A stretch of 64,000 nt of DNA from Hansfordia pulvinata (GCA_006538405.1 BJKQ01000009.1:1436001-1500000); one strand, 5' to 3'; counted from the first letter of the stretch, positions 32,696 to 46,454 are shown. The notes: generated by a model not told the origin, from the sequence alone. A program made the numbers and translations.

Positions 32696-35083
32696 TCAGC
32701 ACTTTATGCTGCCAGATGGGGAGCGGACGTCTTCGACCCTCTCCACCAATTCCTTCTTGATCGCCTCGCTGTTCCTCACAGCATTCTCGGCTGCCACCCT
32801 GTTCGCCACGATCGCCGCGACCTTCTTCCGCGACCCGGGGCCGATGAACCAGGTGGGGTTCTCCTCGAAGAGCACGTCGACGTCTTCCAGCTTGGTGCCT
32901 CCCGTCTCGGGAACTATAGCGAAATCGTCAGCCCCCCCGCTTGCCCCCCGCCCCCTATTTGTAGGGCGGCGTTGTATTGGATCGAGGGAATTGCATGACT
33001 TACTGAAGAAGTAGACGACGGGGATGAAGCTCAGGTTCGTGGCCGCCCACACGACGTACGTGCCGAACTTGATGTTCTGGATCATGATGGGGCTGACCAT
33101 GACGATGATGAAGTTCCAGAGCCAGAAGCAGCCGTTGGCGACGGCGACGGACTTGCCTCTCGTCTGGAGCGGCGTGAGCTCCACGGGGAGCAGGAAAGGG
33201 ATGCCGTCGTACCCGATTGCCAGGAACGTGTTACTGGGAAGGTTAGTGTGGACTATTCAAGGCGGACCGGGGAGCATTGCCGCGTTCCCCGAACGGCGCG
33301 ACTAAGCGAGAGGCTAGAGCCGGCAGCAAGCCTGGATACCTCGGCTCTCGCGAGCGGCGAGGCTCGGGACCGGACGATGACCAGACGACTTACAAGACGC
33401 TGGCACATGTTAGCGAAGGGAACTGCAGGACAGGCAGACCGCGGAGTAGGTGGGCATGCGATATGGGACTCACAAGAGGAAGACCGCGGCACATAGACCG
33501 GCGGACGTGTTCCCAGGGTACGCTGTGCAGCCAGCCAGCACGGCCATGCTGATGGCCTGGCCAGCGGCGCACACAAGAAGAATCGGGCGCCGGCCGCAGC
33601 GCTCAATGAGAGGGATGGGGATGAAAGTGGCCAGCCAGTACTCGAGCCCGTTGAAGCCGGTGAGGAGCAGGGCCATTCTCCGCGACATTCCCAGGCTTTC
33701 CTGGAATATGGTAGGTCTGGAGGAGGAGGAGGAGCAATCTTGGTAAGCAGCACGTCACTCGAGAGACCTGGGTCCTGGAGGCTCCTTACGCGTAGTAGGT
33801 GATGAGATTGACACCAGAGATCTGCAGGGTGCAGAGACTGACGGTGGCAAGCACGGCTCTCTGGAAGAAACGCGGCCGCCCTTGCGTGAAGATGTCGCCC
33901 CAGCTCGAGGAGGCTTCGGCCTCGTGGTCCAGGGTGCCTTCGATAAGAGACATTGCCAGTCGCTGGAAGACCGTCAGCATGTCGTTCTGAGAAGGTCTTT
34001 TTGTACACAGCGGCCCGTGTGTGATGTCGCAGGTCGAATGGGTTCATAGTGCGAGACTTACCGTATTCTCGTTTCGTTTGGTCTCGTCCGCCTCGGTCGA
34101 GAGCATGTCCATGACGTCCGCCGCTTCGTCCAGCCTGCCCAGCTTCACCAGGGCTCGGGGGGAGTCTAATGTGCATCGCGTCAGGAACACCGTATCGTCC
34201 TCTGGGCCGGGCGGAGCTTACCGGGTAGGAAGAATGTGAGGAGGATGGTCAAGGCGGCGAAAATCACCTGGAGAGCGAGGGGGAACCGCCAGCTCCAGTC
34301 TGAATTTCCAGTGGCGGGCGACTCGTTGACCGCAAAGTCGATCCAGTACGCTGGCTCAGTCAGTATCGGGCGGGGGGTTTGTGTTCCGGGCCGGGCTTGC
34401 TATAGAGTCGGAGTCTTACCTAGGGCCACGCCAAACTGCAGCAAAGTCGTTGTTAGTCCGATAGGCATGGGATCGGAGTAGGTGGTTCGGTTGGGTGAGG
34501 TGGCTTACAATATTGATGTTCAACTGCCAGAGCACGGAGCGGCCCCTCGTGTCGTCGCGAGAACACTCGGCGTTCCAGGTCGGGAGCACGGCGACAGACA
34601 TCCCGTTGCCGATGCCCGCTGCGGCGGTGTCAGGACACGATGCCCACCTGCGTCGTCGTATTCTCTGTTGGGTGTTTGACTCGACTTACTGACGATGCGG
34701 CCGACTATGAGCTGCGCGAGGCTGAAGGAAGAGGCCTGGAGGATGGTGCCGACGATGAGGATGGCCTCGCCGAGGAGGACCACGACCCGGCGGCCGAAGC
34801 GGTCGGCCCAGAACATGACGGAGAAGGCGCCGGCGAAGCAGCCAATCTCGTACACGGCGACGGTGAAGCCCTGCAGCGTGGTGTTGCCGTTGGAGATCTC
34901 AGGGAAGGTCTTCTCAAAGGGGATGGAGGTGAGGAAGCCGCCCATGACTCCCTGGTCGTAGCCGAACAGCATGTTGCCGAGGCCGCAGGTGATGGTGATG
35001 AGGAACTCGATCCATCTCGACTCGAGGCCCCTCCCTCGCAGGAGGTTCGTGAGGACGGCGAAGGGCTGCGTGATAGGCTTCAT
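32696..35083 (-). CDS. MFS sugar transporter (SP family)
   Basis: Nine exons on the minus strand: 35083..34690, 34618..34509, 34435..34420, 34350..34222, 34165..34062, 33986..33790, 33716..33474, 33233..33004 and 32913..32696. They give 546 aa, and all phases close exactly. It is a 12-TM sugar porter of the plasma membrane. Visible motifs are GYDQGVMGG in TM1, DRFGRR in the first cytoplasmic loop, RIVTGIGNG before TM5, LPDSPRALV in the central loop, QISGVNLITYYAPTIF in TM7, ERCGRRP after TM8 and IPETGG at the C-terminal loop. The third exon is only 16 nt. Intron 7 (33234-33473, 240 nt) is much longer than the rest. The start is the only ATG before TM1. It lies in tandem 0.8 kb downstream of the gluconolactonase gene, so a shared sugar-acid or sugar-lactone substrate is possible. 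The true substrate is unknown. Confidence 0.92.
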
Positions 35084-35721
35084 GGCGGGCGTGCTTGGTG
35101 GGTGTCGTCGGGGCTGGGTCGCCAAGAAGGCCAAGAGCTGTCAGTCGGCTCGGTCAGTCGGTCAGTCAGTCAGTCAGTTGGATCGGGGGAGCCTCCTCCT
35201 GGCAGACACGAGAACGCTAGAAACCGCTTGGCAGCGAGCACAATCGCGAAGCGGTCGTCTGTCTTATTACATACTTCCAAAAGCATGGGCCCGGGAACCC
35301 GCACATGGCATGCATCGCCCTGCAGCGCCGTCTGCGTGGTCGGTCGGGTCTGGGGTAGTGGATCGGGGGTTGATGGGGATCGCGGAGGATGGCGTTGGTG
35401 GGGACGCGCCCCCGGAGCCCGCCGACACGCGACGAACGCCCACCTTCACTCACTGCACTCATACTAGGTACTAGGCACTGTACCTAAGGTACCCCGGAAA
35501 ACACGGGCTCCCTAAGTTCGGCCTGAGCTGCCGAAGGTGCCTCGTCTCGCGGCTTGGATCCACAGTGAGTGGCCTCGACACGCGGCCCGAGGGCAGCCAC
35601 CAGTAGGTTATGTACGGATAGGCGCTCGAAGCACTGGCTGGGTGCTAAGAGATCCCGGGAATAAGTCCTTGTTGGAGGAGCCGTCATCTGCGGCTGGAAT
35701 CAACATGTAGTCACAGGGCCA

Positions 35722-35764
<43 letters not shown>

Positions 35765-35926
35765 ATCCGGCGTCTCGTAGGTGGCGTCCGTCCCCAGGAA
35801 TCCGGCCCAGACCAGCGTCGAAGTAAAGGCTACGGAGACGAGCCCATCGATGAGGCCTATTGTAGGTAGCTTCCCTACGGTCGGGCAGGGGAAGGGAGAG
35901 GAATGGGAATAGTGATATTATCTTAT
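35084..35926. other. Spacer between the transporter and gluconolactonase genes
   Basis: No gene seen. It holds a CAGT tetranucleotide repeat at about 35152-35179 in the presumed transporter leader, TACCTAAGGTA at 35481-35491 and a TG repeat at 35724-35761. Confidence 0.6.
35724..35761. repeat. TG dinucleotide microsatellite, 19 units
   Basis: Thirty-eight bases of uninterrupted TG, about 165 bp beyond the stop codon of the gluconolactonase gene. Confidence 0.95.
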
Positions 35927-37164
35927 CTAGATACCGAGAAGCGCTCCTCGAACATGACTGCCCAGCTGCGCTCTCCAGAGACGAGTCTCGTTCAGGAGGA
36001 ACATCTCGCCCCCGCGGCCGAAACAGAAGTTGGCCGCGCCCCCCTCGACGGCCACCTTGCCGAGAAGGACGCCGCCGGGAGACCACACGTGCACACCGTC
36101 ACCGCAGCCCGAGTACACGTTGCCATCCATGTCGCACTTGATGCCGTCCGGGATGCCCATGTCAGCAAGCGCGAAGAGCCTCTGGTTCGTCAGGAACGGC
36201 TCGCCGTGGTAGTACGTCAGGTCGAAAGCGTGGCTGGATGCTGTGGTCAACCTGGAAGCTCTCGTCTTCTTTTTGTCACCCTTTTTGATTTATAGAAAAA
36301 GGTGTTCAACTTACATGGTTGATGCTCTCGAGTCGTCCGTGGTGCCATCGCCGCGATACTGCCACGTCCCGGGTTTAGCGACTCGCTCGACTCACACCGA
36401 CCGGCCTCTGCTCATCGTGCCAAACAGGCGAGGCATGGCAGGGGGGGGAGGGGGGCGGGGGCGGGTGGAGATCAGGGACGTACCCAAGCGGTGTCGGTAA
36501 TGTACACGGTCTTCTCGTCGGGCGAGAAGCAGATGCCATTGGGTCGCTCCAGGCCCCCGGCCATGGCGCGTATGGCTTTCGTGGCCGGGTCGTACCGGAA
36601 AACGTGCGTCGGGAGTCGCGGCCGGGACCTGTAGCCCTGAGTGTAGCCGTAGGGGGGGTCCGTGAACCAGATGGAGGCGTCGCTGTGGACGACCACGTCG
36701 TTGACCGAGTTGAAGGGCCGCCCGTGGAAGCCGCCGACCAGCAGCTGCACGTCGTGCGGCTCCGTGGCCCCCATGGTGTAGAGGCCACTGGGCAGGTCGT
36801 GCGAGCCCTGCGCGCAGAAGAGCACGGCGTCCGGGCCGTAGTTGACGCCGCCGTTGCCCATCGGAATCCGGCTCGAGTCCACCTCCTCCCGCCGACTCGG
36901 CTGCCCGCCCCGGCCGATGACCACCTTGGAGATCTGCACCCGCTGCTGTGGCTGCTGCTGCTGCTGCTGCTCGGCGGCGGCGGCGGCGGGCGCTCTGTCG
37001 CGGAATCGGTTGCTGGTCACAAAGAGCGTGTCCGTGTCCGGGAAGAAGACCCCGGCCTCGTGGGCGAACGGGTACCGGTCATCCTCCACCAGCAGCTCGA
37101 AGCTGGGCTCCGGCCCCAGGATCGCAGAGAAGCGTGGATCGTGGGTGATGAAGCGCGCCGCCAT
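35927..37164 (-). CDS. SMP-30/gluconolactonase-family lactonase
   Basis: Three exons on the minus strand, 37164..36484, 36358..36315 and 36233..35927, give 343 aa. The middle exon is only 44 nt. The family (PF08450) is a six-bladed propeller with a bound divalent metal that hydrolyses aldonolactones. The joined protein shows the expected series: HEAGVFF near the start, NSVNDVVVHSDASIWFTDPPYG in the centre, GLERPNGICFSPDEKTVYITDT, then AFDL, MGIPDGIKCDMDGNVYSGCGDGVHVWSPGG and GGAANFCFG. The Glu, Asn and Asp metal ligands of the family can be placed in these blocks. A Gln-rich insert (about residues 66-74) is species-specific low complexity. There is no signal peptide, so it is probably cytosolic. 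The TGG-GTACGT donor was chosen because it alone joins in phase to the short exon. Confidence 0.88.
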
Positions 37165-39608
37165 GATTATGATGATGATGGCGATGATGATGATGATGCG
37201 GTGCTGCCACGGGCCCGTCTTGTCCGGAAGAGGGCTCACAATGGCTTCCGAGACGGAGGTTGAGAGCGAGTCCTGACAAAGCCCCTCCCCCACAGGCAGG
37301 CATTCCGCAATGCCTCATTCGCGTTTGGACGGCAGCGTTTTGTATGTAGTGCCGCCCACTACCTCTCGCGATAGTGCCAACCAACATGGGTCCGGCCCAC
37401 AAGAGGACCTCGCAACGAGGGCAGGGCCGGGGCCTCGCCGGACAACTCGCCCGGCTTGCCTCACACCACACCACCAGCCCCTGCGCACCTACTCTAACTT
37501 AGCGTCATGAACCCGGCCCCTGGGAGAGTCATCAGCTGGCAGGCATGGCGGCATGAATCGATCCGGGGCCCCACAGCCTGCCAGAGCCGCGGGGCCGCTC
37601 TGCTCGGCTGCGGCTGCGGCTGGGTCAAGCTTTCGCCAAGCTCGTGATGCTTTGGCAGGCTCGGACCCGTCATACCTACTCGTACGTTGACACTGGTTTG
37701 GGGAAATCAGGAGGAGCGGCCAATCTCATGGTCAGAGTGGCCGTGGGGTTTCCCCCTGGATACATGGGTGCCCCAAGGTTACACGCTGGCCATTCACCGA
37801 GTTCTCCAGTTCGCTGCTTACTACAGCTGGACCTTACAGTACCCGAACTTCTCGAGCGTGGATATCGCAGCGAGAGCCGGGTGTTCGTGGTGCGAATGCC
37901 CCCCCACACACACACACTCTCTCTGGGGTGCGTCTTACATCGGCACGACCATTCCCGTCCTCATGGCTAACTCGTAACTCCTCTCTGTAGCCTAGATCGT
38001 CACCTCCCCGGCGACGATGGTCGGATCCGATGCAGGCCTACTCCCAGACTTTGACGATTCGAGGGGTTTGGGTCACCAACCGATGTACGGCGTGGTCACC
38101 CGCCATTGTACGAGAACACACGCCACGCGGCGCCTTCATCGCCTGCTTCGGAGGCTCTGTTCGCTAAAGCTCTCTCGTGCCAGTCGTCGCCCAAACCAGG
38201 AGTAGAGAAACCCAATCAAGATCGACTTCATGTCAACCTGTCGCGAACACTGACCTGTGACATTGCCCTGTGAGCCGGACATCCCACTCTGGGACGATAT
38301 GCAGACCAGGTATGCATACCCAAGGTACCTTTCAATGCGTAGATTCTAATCAGTACGAAGCCATGAAGACCTAGGTCGCCGTTTGGCTAGGCCTTGTGGT
38401 CTATAGAAACTGACTGCGAGGACCCGCAGACTCTTGTCCACAAACCGGCCCCGCCCGCCCGTCCCAAGACAGAGAGCAGAGCCTGGACTACTCTTCCGCC
38501 CCAAGAAACCCTGGATCTACCACTCAAGACCTGTGGAGCTGGGCGGTCCTTTGTCAGTCGCGTGGACCAATGCCAGCTGCAAGGTGTCAGCCACTGGTGT
38601 GCGCTGCTCAATCGTTGTCTCAGCGGGTTTGATCGTCGCCAAGTCCTTGATTTGCAGAGCCTCGCCTTCACGACTCACACCCACTTTACGAAGTACTGTG
38701 AGGGTGCAGCCAGGACACTGTATGCTCACGGCCTACCTTGCTCCCTATGGAATGGATGTATATGCGTTCAAGTAGAGAGAGCTACGCGGGGCGGCTAACG
38801 ACCGGGAGTGCTGATCAGTGTAGCGAATGGCGAAGCATCGTCAACACGGCCAAATTAACGGCGCATAACGCGCAAAGCGCGGACAGGTCGCAACGCCCCG
38901 CCGGCGGATTGACACTGCGGAGCGCCTCGATAGTTGAGCCATGTCGACGGGACCAGAGTGTCTACAGGCAAGTGGTGAAGAACCCCCCTTTGACCATCTC
39001 AGCCAATGCCGCTTCCATGGCCCGCTATTCTGCCGTGCAGCCGTAACTTGAAGCGGCTCGCCGAGAAAGAATTGTCAGTCATACCGAACTCGGATCTGCC
39101 ATTCTTTTCCCGCCGCGCAGTGGATCGCATGAGCCCGCCAACGTTAATCATTTGGAATGAGAGTTCTCCCGCCCGACGCGGCCAGCACAGCACAGCTCGG
39201 TACAAGGCAGACCTGACAGGTGCCCGTACCAAACAGACGGACGCATCGTGGCTTTTCCCCTCAAACGCCTCCCATGGCCGCTACTCGTATCACCGAGAAG
39301 CGCGAAGTGCCGAGACACTTTGGATTTTGTCACGCCGAGGCTGAGGGTGGCTAAGCGCCTCCTGCGGGTCGCTCTTTCGGCTCACGCGCTTCGCGCCTCC
39401 TGTTATAACCAACATTCGCCTCGCTGGTCCGACGACCGAATCATAACCCCAGAGTGTACATCTTGGTGGCCTCCTCCATCACAAAGAGGACCACAGGCTT
39501 GGGTACGCGCACCTGGATTTTTCCGACCGACACGGCACGCTTCTACACGGCACGCTTGAACCGACAGTAGCAACCAAGAAGGCATTCGCGGGAGAACACG
39601 ACGACGGC
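37165..39608. other. Divergent intergenic region, lactonase and monooxygenase
   Basis: No supported gene in 2.4 kb. It separates two genes transcribed away from each other and may hold both promoters. It contains ATG/ATT-rich repeats close to the lactonase start (37164-37200) and TACTCGTA at 37677-37684 and 39282-39289. Frames of 100-130 codons lack motifs. Confidence 0.5.
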
Positions 39609-40961
39609 ATGGCCGTTCCCGTGCTAATCATCGGCTGCGGCGTGGTTGGACCCGTTCTGGCTCTGCTACTGCAGAAGAAGGGCTACGAACCGGCCGTCTT
39701 TGAGAAGGTCCTTCTGGGAGATGCCGGCCAGAGCATCATGCTCGGCCCCAACGGCTTCAAGGTCCTGAGCTTGGCCGGGCTGGCCGACAGGGCCCTCGCC
39801 ACGGGCACGCAGCCACTCGAGGCCTACCGCGAACTCGACTTCACCGGCGAGGAGATCTGGGGCTGCTCGGACCTGCCCAGCACTTATCGCGACACATACT
39901 CGCAGCCAGCCGCCGGCGTCCGACGCACTGCCATCAATCTCATGATGAAGGACGCGCTGCTGGAGCATGGCATCCCACTGAGCGAGGGCTGGCAGCTCCA
40001 GGATCTAACCGAAGACAGCGACGGTGTAACCGCCCATTTTAGCGGGGGGCGCACGGCGAGGGGAGCCTTCTGCATCGGTGCGGACGGCATCAAGTCGGCC
40101 GCGAGGAGAGCCATTGCCAAGGAGACCGACGCTGCCGCTCTGGACAGCGCCGTCTTCACCGGGCTGATTCAGGTAACATTACTGACCTTCTTGCCCCGTT
40201 TATTACACGCTGACACCGTCTACCATCAGACCTGCGGCTTCTCCAGCATGCCCCCTGGGCTGCCCCGGCGCACGCTGAACAACTGGTACGGGCGCGGCGT
40301 GCACGTCGTGGCCCACCAGATCGACGAGCACAGCTGCTCGTGGGGCATCACGCAGCGCTCGAGCGAGGCCGCCGCCCGGGAGACGTGGCGCATACAGGTC
40401 GGCGACGAGGCGCGCGCCACCCGGGACGACATCTTGTCGGGGCTGCAGCAGACGGGGAACTGGGACCCCGTGGTCCTCGACATGATCCGCGGCGCTACCC
40501 GGCTGACCCGGTTCGGACTGTACGACCGTCCCGCGATGGAGCCGACGTCGTGGTGGTCCCCGGGCGGCCGCGTAGTTCTAGTCGGCGACGCGGCGCACCC
40601 AACTTCGCCTCACCTCGCGCAGGGAGCGAACCAGGGCCTCGAGGATGCTTTCCACCTAGTGGAGCTGCTGCCGAACCTAAGGTCAAGCAGCGCAGACGGC
40701 GACGAAGACCTCAGCACCGCTATCAAGCGAGAAGGAAAGAAGTCTTTGGGCGAATGCTTCAGGAGGTTCGCGGAGAAGCGAGGGGCGCGCACCGCGGCGC
40801 TCGTAGCCGGGGCTCGTCGCCAGGGTGAGGTCAGGGTCGCATCCGATGATGAGGCCATGGATCGGCGGCGTGCAGACATCCGGCGGGCGTGGAGCGACCC
40901 CGCTGCCGTGGCGGCGCGGTATCATGAGTTGTTCAAGGAACCGATTGCGGATTTGTCATGA
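39609..40961 (+). CDS. FAD-dependent aromatic-type monooxygenase
   Basis: Two exons, 39609..40172 and 40230..40961, give 431 aa. If the 57-nt intron is kept, the frame stays open and gives 450 aa. The fold is that of the class A flavin monooxygenases (FAD_binding_3, salicylate hydroxylase-like), which use NAD(P)H and O2 to hydroxylate aromatic or polyketide substrates. The dinucleotide-binding motif GCGVVG lies at about residues 9-14, a central GADGIKSAARR (DG motif) near 157-167 and GDAAHPTSPHLAQGANQGLEDA (GD motif) near 300. The intron has a GTAACA donor, a CTGAC branch site and a CATCAG acceptor. Removing it joins FTGLIQ to TCGFSSMP, which fits the family better than the inserted LLTFLPRLL segment. 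There is no signal peptide. No other biosynthetic genes flank it, so a catabolic role is as likely as secondary metabolism. Confidence 0.88.
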   Translation: MAVPVLIIGCGVVGPVLALLLQKKGYEPAVFEKVLLGDAGQSIMLGPNGFKVLSLAGLADRALATGTQPLEAYRELDFTGEEIWGCSDLPSTYRDTYSQPAAGVRRTAINLMMKDALLEHGIPLSEGWQLQDLTEDSDGVTAHFSGGRTARGAFCIGADGIKSAARRAIAKETDAAALDSAVFTGLIQVTLLTFLPRLLHADTVYHQTCGFSSMPPGLPRRTLNNWYGRGVHVVAHQIDEHSCSWGITQRSSEAAARETWRIQVGDEARATRDDILSGLQQTGNWDPVVLDMIRGATRLTRFGLYDRPAMEPTSWWSPGGRVVLVGDAAHPTSPHLAQGANQGLEDAFHLVELLPNLRSSSADGDEDLSTAIKREGKKSLGECFRRFAEKRGARTAALVAGARRQGEVRVASDDEAMDRRRADIRRAWSDPAAVAARYHELFKEPIADLS

Positions 40962-43467
40962 TGAAAACGGGCAGAGCGATTGGGATGCGGACGATCAGGA
41001 CCGGAGAACTCGTGCGAACACATGGCGTCAGCGTCGAGGAGAAGACGTGCTCGGACGAGATGCATTGCAAGAGGGGCTGCCATGACAATACGAGCAAAGG
41101 GGGGTCCCGTAGTAGAAGCTGAGAGGCCAGCAGGCAACGGCAGGTTTATCCGAATGGCCTCGCAGCTTGATACTCTGGCGGCATCTGCCAAGGCTTTGCT
41201 GGAAATCCAACGTGACTGGTGACAAGAGCAGCTCGCGTTGTTGAGCTTCAGAAGCGCCGACGACGGACACGTCTCCGTTGGTTAGACGAGAGCCACCCTT
41301 ATCTAGGCGTTGCCTGCCTGTTCTGGTTGCACTGCCGATGTTGACTCAGTCATACGAAGCTGCGCGGACGGCTGTGGACGGCCGCGGACTTGTAGGGTGG
41401 CCAAGGAGGGAGGGACGCCGACTATACGTCGTGCGCAGCGAGATAATCGACGAGTCGTGTAAATGCGCAGCTCGCAACGGCCGGGCCTCTGGGGCTTGGC
41501 GTGGGTCTGGCGCGGCTGGCGGTGGTTGCTGAAGAGGGCAAGAGGAGAGCACGGCGTTGTATGCACAGAGGGCGGCCGGGGCGCTTGTGACCCAATCACG
41601 ACGCCCAGTCCGTCATCCGCGCCGGGCCACCAATTTAAGCTCCGGCACACGGGGCCTGACGGGGCCTGGCGTTACCCCCGGATGCCACCCCAAAGCAGCA
41701 GCTGTGGTGAGGGAGAAGCCGACCGTGGAGGGGGCCGCAGACGCCAAGCGGCGAGTGCCCACGAGGGAGCCGAAACTTGGCTTTTGCCCAGGACCCGGCC
41801 TATCGTGCATGTATGCACCTAATGCCACCCAGACCCCTGGCAACATCTGACGAGCCGGACCCAATCACGAGCCTGGCTACCACCTTCGACTATGCTGCCC
41901 TTGCTGCGGGAATCACTGGGGTCGGACCGACCGGGCTTGGGCGCGAGGTTAGCTGGCGTGCTGTGACGGGGGGGTCGGCTCGACTCACTGCTCTCGCGTG
42001 GATCTACGAGTGCCTGTGCGGATCTGCTACTCGCAGGCGGCAGTTCGGAGACGTCGGGCTCAGAGACCTTCCCAGCTGAGCACCCGCGGGCGAGGGGGAA
42101 AGCTTGGCCATGATCGCCGTCGTGATCTGGCTGGGCATCGCCAGCCTGTGTGCGAGGGCTTGCCGGGTGGTATCTTGGCTTCTGCACAGGTCAGGTCACA
42201 AGCCGGTGGGTAGCGGGACACACGGCCAGGGTCCTCGTCACCTTGGCCGGCTGCACCGCTGTGGCGCGTGCCCTGGGGTGTTGACCATGTCTGTCTCACT
42301 GCGACAGCACGCCACACCGTCATGCCGCCCGCCCTGTGCAGATCGGTGTTGCAGCGGGCCAGCCACGAGGCGCTCGCAGCCCAGGCCGTGCTGTGTTGAA
42401 TGGTGGTCGGATGAGCGGTGGTGTTGGGATGGGATGGGGTGAGATGGGGCTGGTGGTTCGCGATGCTGGATTCGAATTTAGAATGAAGGGGAGAGGAACA
42501 GATGACAGAGAGATGATTTGGCCGCTCGACCGCCTCGTAAGGCCGTGCCTGCCTGGAAGGGACGCCGCTGTACCAGGCAAAGAGCGACCCAGGGCTGCGG
42601 CCGTTTGAGGTTCACTGACCCCGGAGCGGTGCGAATGGCCTCCCGTCCACCGCTGTAGCCCCGCTGGGGCTTGAACGCCCAGCGCTCGACGGCCGGGTCT
42701 ATAGCGCCCTGGTGGAGGGGCTTACAGCGCTGCGAGTGCCCCAGCGCCGGCAACCGGGGCACTAAAGCCCCCCGCGCCGGCCCCACTCTTCAAGCTCGAT
42801 GGGCTGACCGGCTGATGCTGATAAGGGGGATTGCCTGATTCGGAAGGACGGGACTGGAGGTGGCTTCGCTGGGCCGGGGTGGCCGCGGTCGAATGCGTGC
42901 CCACGGCCTCTTGACCGCCCAACGGCTTGGCACGCTGCGCTTGTTCTGGCTTGCGAACCCCATCTCGTCATTGGTGGTCTGCCGTCCCTGCTCGCTGCGT
43001 GCCAAATTGCAAGGAGTTGGGCCGACTGGTCTCGAATTGGAGAGCAGCCCGTTTCCAACGGCGAACGCACCTATCAAAGGGCGGGGTCCAACTCTTCTCG
43101 CAAACGTGAGAGTTTCCAAAGCTGCCAAGCCGCGAGATAGGTAGCTGGCATCAAGTCGTGGTTGCATAGTCCCCTGCCTCGACTCAGAGATGGTCGTGAT
43201 GTTGCACTGAGATCGGCGCCCCCATGCAAGGCACAGCAAGCTGGCCAGCTATCTACTCGTATCAGATGTCGCATTCGAGCTGTCCCAGGCGACCATGGCG
43301 TGATCCAGGCCAGCATCGCAGACGTAGCATCGGCCACGGCGTGTTGTGGGCTTGTGATGTCCTGCCGCATCGATATCGGCCTTCTGCTCGTGATACGAGT
43401 CTCGACAGAGGGTTGACAATGAGACACCGGACGGGGGAAGACGACAACGAAGAGAAGAAACACCAGA
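40962..43467. other. Gene-free 2.5-kb stretch
   Basis: No supported gene. Frames on both strands are short and without motifs, and GC-rich palindromic patches occur at about 42650-42780. A tRNA-like T-loop near 42670 was examined and rejected. TACTCGTA is at 43254-43261. The right end is the subtilase promoter. Confidence 0.5.
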
Positions 43468-43477
43468 GATAAAAGGG
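43468..43477 (+). promoter_or_regulatory. TATA-like element of the subtilase gene
   Basis: GATAAAAGGG lies about 150 bp before the ATG at 43618 and is followed by a C/T/A-rich leader with several TTCACT/CACTC pieces. Spacing and context fit a strongly expressed fungal gene. It also contains a GATA core, a site used by nitrogen regulators, but a single GATA is weak evidence. Confidence 0.45.
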
Positions 43478-43485
43478 CCAGCTGA

Positions 43486-44959
<1,474 letters not shown>

Positions 44960-46454
44960 GCTTGGAAGGGCTAACGTGCTCGCTTGAGCCATTACATTCT
45001 TGTACATACTCTAGTTTTTTCGAATTGCACATAAGAGACAGTTTTCACCACACAGACAACTCGTGACAACTCGTGACTTGCACCATAGTGTTATCTGAGA
45101 TGCTCGGTACCTTCTCATGTATTCTCGCTTGAGCACATGCAGGGTGGAAGAGACAATGCGTTGCGTCTGGAGTTGCCTGCTCGTTTTATGCACATAGGAA
45201 ACAACAGGCGTCTGGGTAGACACTAGCCCGGGTTTGTGCATGTCCCGTTTCTTGAATTGCCAGGCACCTGCCATGAACGGAAGTCGCCGGTACCCACCCC
45301 CGCGTTTCAGGGCCCCCTGCGCACCTTCCAGTTGTTCACCAGCGACCCGTCAACAGAACCTTCGTTCGCGACGGCGACATCCTGTTGAGTCTATGCATCA
45401 CTTTAGAGAGGGCCCGGCGGAGATTAAGGGGATCGCGATGCTCAAATATACAATCCTAGCCGACTTGTCAGACTGTCGCGCTACGACCGTCGGTGTCGTG
45501 TCTTCCACGATCCATCTCACCACCCTGCAATGCGAGAACTGCCAGACTGATGCTGCCGACCAGCACAGCGCACCAGCCACCAGATGCGCCATCGTCGCCA
45601 TCGCGATCATCGCGATCGTATCCTGTTCTGCCGTCCTGCCGACGTGCCACTTGATCGCGGACGCCCAGTCGCTGGCAGCGCTGGCTTGAAGTCCGACCAC
45701 AGTGCCCAACCATCTCCTGGCGATGTTCCATGGCCAAGGCGCATGGAGTCAAGGCATTCCCGACGACGCGTAGGCACCCCATCGTGGTCAACTCACCAGA
45801 GCTATATAGGATAACTTTAATGTTGTTCCTGCCGGTCCCCAGATCCTCGAGGCTCAGTCCTGGTGAGGCCCGAGCAAGGCTCCATCCACCGCTCAGGAGC
45901 ATCTGGAACCAGCACTCTGATACGCGTCTTAACGGGGCCATCCTCGTCGAGATGCTCGGCATCATCGCTAAAGTCACTGGCCGGAGACGGCACCCCATTC
46001 CATACCCTGTCACCTATCTCCTGTTCTTCACCGGACAGGCCCAGTCTGACACCGGTAGTTGCTGCGCCTTCCCACTGGCTGCCCGCAGACAAACGCACCG
46101 CCATTGACGCATTTCTTGTGCTGTCGTAGGCCAGATGTATCCTAGAGGGCATGGAGACGAATGCCGCATCTCTCTGGGTGAGTGCCATGGTGTATTGCTT
46201 GCATTCATACAGTAGATGGCCAGCCTGACGATCGCATTCAAAGCATGCGCCTTTTATGGTCCGCTGTGAGAAGATGAGAGGCTCTCTCTTTCAATCGAAC
46301 GGAAGGGCATGAAGTTTCGACTGCTGCGAAGATTTGTAAATTTGAATGGAAAAACTATAAACGTGTCTCTTTGATCTATTTAGACTGTGGCCGTGACAAG
46401 CGGGAAAATTGGAACAAATACTATATACCACACCAAAGCCATACTTCTTCCTTC
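44960..46454. other. Convergent spacer between two secreted protease genes
   Basis: No supported gene in 1.5 kb. A minus-strand frame at 45817-46188 (123 codons, with an acidic patch SDFSDDAEHLDEDG) is the best open frame but has no motif or splice partner. The stretch should contain both 3' ends. Confidence 0.45.

Noticed and set aside
32696..40961. Secondary-metabolite gene cluster formed by transporter, lactonase and monooxygenase
   Set aside because: No backbone enzyme (polyketide, peptide or terpene synthase) is present, and the monooxygenase is 2.4 kb away in divergent orientation.
42640..42725. tRNA-like sequence with a possible TTCAAG T-loop on the minus strand
   Set aside because: The T stem does not pair over five bases, and no D arm or anticodon arm could be folded around it.
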